Below, in pieces: positions 52,969 to 56,736 of a DNA stretch of 56,736 nucleotides (positions are counted from its first letter, which is position 1; the number at the start of each line of letters is the position of its first letter). The DNA is from an uncultured Verrucomicrobia subdivision 3 bacterium (GTDB lineage: Bacteria; Verrucomicrobiota; Verrucomicrobiia; Limisphaerales; UBA11358), in NCBI GenBank assembly GCA_903872345.1, contig CAIQKM010000054.1, positions 1 through 56,736 of the forward strand, in the 5' to 3' direction. The position numbers and the translations under genes are program-made. The notes under the pieces are model-generated. The model was not told where the DNA came from. It worked only from the letters and a program-made list of their open reading frames with translations, and made no database searches.

Positions 52969-53137
52969 TCATCCTTTATGTGTCCCCAGCGGAAACCCAT
53001 GGACTTTCAGGGACTTGCCGCAAAATTCTCCTGAGACTTTTGACTGGTTTGGACTGCTTTGGCCCCCTTAAATCCGACGCAGTATACAAAAAAGTATACA
53101 AAGCCCCATTAACCCGTTTCTTTGGCAAATACAAAAA

Positions 53138-53647
53138 TTATCGATGCGCCTCGCTTGTCTTTAACCACGTTTTAAGAAAGGCCAGAATTTTTGCGGAATC
53201 GTAATTGCCCGCGTCCGGATTGACCCATTCACCGGTGCCTTGGGTGACCAGTCGCCGGCCGTCGGCCGAGAGCAGCACGATTACTGGCAAGCCGAGGGCC
53301 GTGGGATGGCCGTAGTGTTCCACCACGGAGGCATTGCGACCGTTGTTCACATCCACCAGGACCACCAGATAATGGTTGGCCAGTTCCGTGCGGACCGGCT
53401 TGTCTGAATTGAAGAAACAATGGATGCGCTGACACCAGCCGCACCAATTCGCGCCGAATTGCAGCAGCACCAGCTTGTGTTCCCGCCTTGCCTGGGACAG
53501 GGCGGCGGAAATCTGCCGGGATCCATCCGCAGCTTCATCGTAAATGATTTTCTGTTCGCAAACCTCATCCGGCGAGGTGAAGAAGAGATAGCCCGCCATG
53601 CTGGAACATGTCACCGCCCATAAGATGAGAAGCCATTTGGTTTTCAT
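53138..53647 (-). CDS. Exported thioredoxin-fold protein
   Basis: A 169-residue protein with an N-terminal hydrophobic anchor or signal (residues 4-23) and a thioredoxin domain (~45-165). The active site is CGWC (Cys69-Cys72) in LLQFGANWCGWCQRIH, and the cis-Pro region is TALGLPVIVLLSADG. Such proteins reduce or form disulfides in the envelope. Cys30 just after the anchor, and Cys77 after the active site, are extra. ATG 53647 overlaps the stop of the upstream membrane-protein gene as ATGA. The neighbouring Cys-rich peptide is a possible substrate. Confidence 0.85.
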   Translation of the reverse strand: MKTKWLLILWAVTCSSMAGYLFFTSPDEVCEQKIIYDEAADGSRQISAALSQARREHKLVLLQFGANWCGWCQRIHCFFNSDKPVRTELANHYLVVLVDVNNGRNASVVEHYGHPTALGLPVIVLLSADGRRLVTQGTGEWVNPDAGNYDSAKILAFLKTWLKTSEAHR

Positions 53648-54378
53648 GCAAATATGGCTATCAGAGAGAGACTGCCGACCGGAGGGCGGGTTTGCCATCC
53701 ATCATCCTCCATCCCCCATCTTCGCAGCCCAAGACCTACAGCCAAAATGATTCCGACACCCATCAGCAAACCGTAAAGATTGGGGTTCTCCCAAACACCG
53801 CTCCAGCGAGAAACACCATGGTATTGAAGTCTCATTGATCTTTCCGGCTGCAACAAGGCCGAAGCCGCGAGCAATGCGAGCAGTATGACCAGCAACAAGG
53901 TTGGGCGCGTCACTTCGTACGCGCCGCTTTTCTCGCCAGGGCTGTCCGGTGTGGACGGAGTGGCACGCCCTTCTCGCCGGATCCAAGTTAAAATGGCTTT
54001 TCCAATAACAACGCCGGTCATCAACACAAGCAATTGAATGGAATGCGAGGCAGTGCCATAAGCCAATGCATATTGCAATAGCGCTAGCAAAACCAAAGCG
54101 GCCAGCCATAAGTTTTGGTTTGTGAATCGAAGACGGGGCGTGTCACTCCCCGCGCGCCGCTCTAAAATTAGAAAAATGACAAAGTAAATGGTCAGGCAGA
54201 ATGCCAGCATCCATTGGATAGCAGAATCACGGCAAACAGTGGTGGTTTCTCTTAAAACGAATCCGATGAAACTGAACGAGGCTGCCCCAATGCCGTCCTC
54301 AAATAGAATCACGAACAGCAAAAATGCCACAAAGCAAAATTTCAAGGCTGTGGCTATTGAGTTGCGAGTCATTTTCAA
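53644..54378 (-). CDS. Membrane protein resembling the first half of an O-antigen ligase/polymerase
   Basis: A 244-residue membrane protein with six or so hydrophobic segments. The stretch QYHGVSRWSGVWENPNLYGL followed by LMGVGIILAVGLGLRRW resembles the conserved region of Wzy/WaaL-type O-antigen ligase proteins, which normally have ~400 or more residues and 10-12 segments. Here the last ~26 residues (after RRW) look like read-through of low-complexity DNA (ATGGAGGATGATGG on the coding strand), so the gene may be truncated. Against this, its stop overlaps the thioredoxin start as ATGA. The start could also be the second Met at 54372. Confidence 0.6.
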   Translation of the reverse strand: MKMTRNSIATALKFCFVAFLLFVILFEDGIGAASFSFIGFVLRETTTVCRDSAIQWMLAFCLTIYFVIFLILERRAGSDTPRLRFTNQNLWLAALVLLALLQYALAYGTASHSIQLLVLMTGVVIGKAILTWIRREGRATPSTPDSPGEKSGAYEVTRPTLLLVILLALLAASALLQPERSMRLQYHGVSRWSGVWENPNLYGLLMGVGIILAVGLGLRRWGMEDDGWQTRPPVGSLSLIAIFA

Positions 54379-54538
54379 ATATGTCGTCGAGGATCAAGGT
54401 GGAATCCACAAAAGACACCGCACAGCAATGCAAGAAAAAAGAACCCATTAAATTTCTGAATTTAAAACAGTTTTCCTAAACTGTTGCCATAAAACATGAC
54501 AAAATGTCTTATCAATTAAACTCCAGCGTACAATCATT

Positions 54539-54576
54539 AAAAAACAAGCCACGTCACTATACACAAGCAACGTGGC
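54539..54576 (-). terminator. Terminator after the Cys-rich peptide gene
   Basis: Read on the minus strand, GCCACG pairs with CGTGGC around a ~16-base loop, then TTGTTTTTTAATG follows. It sits 38 bases after the peptide's stop and should end the three-gene operon that starts near 56.7 kb. Confidence 0.65.
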
Positions 54577-54613
54577 CACCAACTTGACAGCCTCCCTGAC
54601 GCTTTAAGGCAAT

Positions 54614-54976
54614 TTACGGAACACATCCACAAGAAACCGTAACCGGAGACGCGGAACTACCTGTGTCGCCACATGCGCACTGATCGGGCGTATATCCGCC
54701 GATGACAGGCATGCACGAGGTGGTTTGTACTGTCTTTGAAGATGTGAAATTGGTGCTCGTACAGCTATCAAACAGATTTTCGGTCATGTCGCATGTCCCA
54801 CATGCCGGGGAATATGTAATAGTCTTACAGCTAGATCCCGAACAAGTAGAACCGCAACTAGATGTATCTAGTGTAGTCATTGATTTACATGTTTGATAAG
54901 CTAATGCCACGCTTGCAGACATCAATGACCCAATAATCAGCAGAGACGCTATGGTTAAACCATTTATTTTTTTCAT
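54614..54976 (-). CDS. Cys-rich small exported protein
   Basis: A 120-residue precursor. The signal peptide (MKKINGLTIASLLIIGSLMS...ASVALA, cleavage after Ala26) is followed by a ~94-residue mature part with 12 cysteines, e.g. SSCGSTCSGSSCKT, SPACGTCDMT and DQCACGDTG, rich in Ser, Thr and Gly. The even Cys count suggests up to six disulfides or metal binding. AAAGGAAACAC precedes ATG 54976, a good ribosome site. The start overlaps the stop of the upstream gene as ATGA, so both are coupled. I do not recognise the family. Its neighbours (MauE/DoxX-like protein, thioredoxin) suggest it needs disulfide handling after export. Confidence 0.75.
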   Translation of the reverse strand: MKKINGLTIASLLIIGSLMSASVALAYQTCKSMTTLDTSSCGSTCSGSSCKTITYSPACGTCDMTENLFDSCTSTNFTSSKTVQTTSCMPVIGGYTPDQCACGDTGSSASPVTVSCGCVP

Positions 54977-56154
54977 GTGTTTCCTTTCACTTTTGTTTTT
55001 TTGTTTTTGAGTTTTCGTAAGCCCCAATAAAAAAGGGGCGCAAAGAAAACGATTAGAATAGCAGCGCGAATAACGTTTCGCGAACGCAGGCTAACTGAGT
55101 TTGCGGATAAATTATTTGGAGGATTTTTTTTCTTGGCATCTAAAAGATTGAGGAGTTCCGCATCCACTTGAGGCTTCCAATCCTTTGATTTATACGAAAC
55201 AAAATCTATCCCATTAGACCGACTTGACAAACGATAATCTGTGATAGACATTGCAACCATTGGTTCTGGCAACGCAACATGATTGCTATCAGATGACACC
55301 TCGGCAACCGTTCCTTTGTAAACAGCAACCAAGTATGTAGTGCCAACTTGTCTGTATTTTAGCAAATTGTTTGTTTTGCTCACCGAGTCCAAAATGCGCT
55401 GTGCATAATCCCTTTGTTTAGGTGAAAAATAACCATAAGCATTCAATTCGAATTCAAGTGGTATAATTAATCCGTCAATATTTGTCGTGTTGATGACATG
55501 ATAACTTCCTAAAGTTTCACCTGCTTGAACATCTGATTTGAAATCAATAGATTTCTTATCTAATTCTTTTGCGGTAGCACCCTCGATTCGCAGAAACCTA
55601 TTTGAAGAGGCTAAGGCAATTTGTCTTAAGCTTGTTATCCATTTTATTTCCTTTGGCAAATAGGGACGTTCTGTAAATGGAACAATTTCTGTTGAGCATA
55701 TGTGAGACATGGGATCTGTTTGTGCCTGTGACCATAGAGAAGGGATAGCATCCGTCTGAGCAAGATGGTTTAAAAAATGGGAGGAGCAAAAAACCAGCCA
55801 TGGAATTGACACTCTATCAAACTGATCCTGTGGAAAATCCCCATAAAATATAGATGCCGGGGCAGGCAACTTTGTGGCGTTTGGATCAACGAGAACATGG
55901 TAAGTATTTGTGCCGTCCCCGCCAGTTAATGAAAACCAATTGGGCGCATATTCTGTTTTAAGCAACCAGCGGTTTTCTTCAATATTTATTGAAAAACTTG
56001 TGGTTTGGGTGCTGCCCAATTTTCCAGTCCAGCTATAATATGTGGCTTCTAACTCTCCTTTGATACGGTACGTTTGTGCAGGTGCTCTCGAAGCCGTTAC
56101 TACGAGAAGAATGGCGGCTTGAATAATAAGTTGTTTGATTAAAAAAAATTTCAC
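54973..56154 (-). CDS. Exported protein with C-terminal membrane anchor, function unknown
   Basis: A 393-residue protein: a signal peptide (to ~26, ...SRAPAQ), a ~330-residue extracytoplasmic domain and a C-terminal membrane segment (AAILIVFFAPLFYWGLRKLK) with a basic tail. The N-terminal part (IKGELEATYYSWTGKLGSTQ) looks beta-rich, and IPWLVFCSSHFLNHL is a conspicuous hydrophobic patch. No known domain is recognised. It lies 12 bases downstream of the MauE/DoxX-like gene and is coupled to the Cys-rich peptide gene. It may process, hold or export that peptide. Confidence 0.7.
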   Translation of the reverse strand: MKFFLIKQLIIQAAILLVVTASRAPAQTYRIKGELEATYYSWTGKLGSTQTTSFSINIEENRWLLKTEYAPNWFSLTGGDGTNTYHVLVDPNATKLPAPASIFYGDFPQDQFDRVSIPWLVFCSSHFLNHLAQTDAIPSLWSQAQTDPMSHICSTEIVPFTERPYLPKEIKWITSLRQIALASSNRFLRIEGATAKELDKKSIDFKSDVQAGETLGSYHVINTTNIDGLIIPLEFELNAYGYFSPKQRDYAQRILDSVSKTNNLLKYRQVGTTYLVAVYKGTVAEVSSDSNHVALPEPMVAMSITDYRLSSRSNGIDFVSYKSKDWKPQVDAELLNLLDAKKKNPPNNLSANSVSLRSRNVIRAAILIVFFAPLFYWGLRKLKNKKTKVKGNT

Positions 56155-56166
56155 AAAGTGGAAATG

Positions 56167-56670
56167 TTAAACTACTTCTTGGTTCTGGTTTCCGGCTTGA
56201 AATCGCCATTGTATTCCCAACATTAAAATGCTGCCAATTGAAAAATAGGCCAGCAAACACAATGTTATGCTATTAATGGAATCGTCACTTAAATGAAGCC
56301 ATGAGTTAGCATTGCCCATACAGGGACACACTCCGTGGAATTGTATCAAATAAAGACCGACATGATATGTGATAAAAAGCAATGAAAGCCAAGCCACCAT
56401 TTCCAATTTGCGAACAATATTCCGTGACTTCAAAATATAAAAAGCTACTATTACCTCTATAACTCCTAATATAATATATGTTTGTTTGATAGACAGAAAC
56501 CGTATTAATGGATCAAATGCACCCAATGCGGCCACCTTCTGGTTCGCGCTGATTAATTTCACCGCACCCGTCATTAATACAAGGACTGCTACCGACTTTA
56601 GAGTGCGTCTGAAAAAGGAAATTGGGGGTGTTTTGGCAGAGTCTGACGGCCAAATAAATGCACAAAACAC
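56167..56670 (-). CDS. MauE/DoxX-like redox-associated membrane protein
   Basis: A 167-residue (or longer) membrane protein with four hydrophobic segments (SVAVLVLMTGAVKLI, YIILGVIEVIVAFYIL, MVAWLSLLFITYHVGLYLI and ITLCLLAYFSIGSILML). A CPCMGN motif (Cys115, Cys117) after the third segment resembles the CxCxG motif in MauE/DoxX-like proteins linked to disulfide exchange. The start shown is GTG 56670; the frame is open to the window edge, so the true start may lie outside. It is the first visible gene of the operon with the anchored protein and Cys-rich peptide. Confidence 0.7.
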   Translation of the reverse strand: MFCAFIWPSDSAKTPPISFFRRTLKSVAVLVLMTGAVKLISANQKVAALGAFDPLIRFLSIKQTYIILGVIEVIVAFYILKSRNIVRKLEMVAWLSLLFITYHVGLYLIQFHGVCPCMGNANSWLHLSDDSINSITLCLLAYFSIGSILMLGIQWRFQAGNQNQEVV

Positions 56671-56736
56671 TTGATCTGCTTGCTTGCTTTTGCGGCTGTC
56701 ATTCGCGGTAGCGCCAGTGGGGCGATGAAAAAAGCC

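Noticed and set aside
52927..53040. tRNA-Leu interrupted by a group I intron
   Set aside because: No 3' half of the tRNA (variable arm, T arm, acceptor strand) was found downstream, and the following sequence has no evident intron core.

Overview
The window looks like a chromosomal segment of a GC-rich bacterium of the phylum Verrucomicrobiota, probably of the Pedosphaera/Limisphaera kind. The pointers are a PEP-CTERM secreted protein, very large secreted proteins built from LamG, Ig-like, MBG and autotransporter-associated beta-strand repeats, a coupled 'WA..DP.AA' repeat protein, a Tat-exported ferredoxin-type aldo/keto reductase, and many dispersed hairpin repeats between genes. This assignment comes from gene content; no rRNA or other phylogenetic marker is present.

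Layout. 1-2.5 kb: end of an unknown gene, a repeat-rich gap, a VOC-fold protein, a DUF192 lipoprotein and a PEP-CTERM protein. 2.5-4.9 kb: feoA-feoB ferrous iron uptake. 4.9-8.9 kb: an operon that looks like 4-hydroxyproline catabolism (DapA-like deaminase, epimerase, FAD oxidase) read away from a divergent PAS-AraC regulator, with a candidate operator between them. 9.0-12.4 kb: Xaa-Pro peptidase, then a NUDIX-MFS operon bracketed by two inverted copies of a 110-bp repeat. 12.5-18.8 kb: a one-directional accessory cassette of nine mostly unrecognised genes, including a phosphoesterase, a DEDDh exonuclease, a 47-residue zinc-finger protein and a PD-(D/E)XK nuclease. 18.9-21.7 kb: korAB, 2-oxoacid:ferredoxin oxidoreductase. 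22-30 kb: small TPR and coiled-coil proteins, GH20 hexosaminidase, an aldehyde dehydrogenase of the 2-oxoglutarate-semialdehyde type, DNA polymerase IV, and a two-gene pectin-degradation operon. 30-38.5 kb: CoaB-like protein, TPR membrane protein, APS kinase, a 1256-residue LamG protein and a TPR-sulfotransferase. 38.7-50.8 kb: a 3615-residue secreted protein translationally coupled to a repeat lipoprotein. 51-52.7 kb: the Tat aldo/keto reductase flanked by two direct copies of a ~165-bp repeat. 52.9 kb to the end: a truncated tRNA-Leu, then an AT-richer stretch carrying a thioredoxin, a possibly shortened O-antigen-ligase-like protein, a Cys-rich exported peptide, its translationally coupled membrane-anchored partner and a MauE/DoxX-like redox membrane protein.

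How the genes may work together. The hydroxyproline operon would yield 2-oxoglutarate semialdehyde; the aldehyde dehydrogenase near 25 kb is the right family to oxidise it to 2-oxoglutarate, and korAB could then decarboxylate that. APS kinase makes PAPS, the donor for the nearby sulfotransferase. GH20, PL22 and CE12 enzymes indicate use of complex glycans. The most novel-looking unit is the Cys-rich peptide / coupled membrane protein / MauE-like / thioredoxin neighbourhood beyond the broken tRNA. No rRNA, complete tRNA, CRISPR array, transposase or integrase gene was seen.
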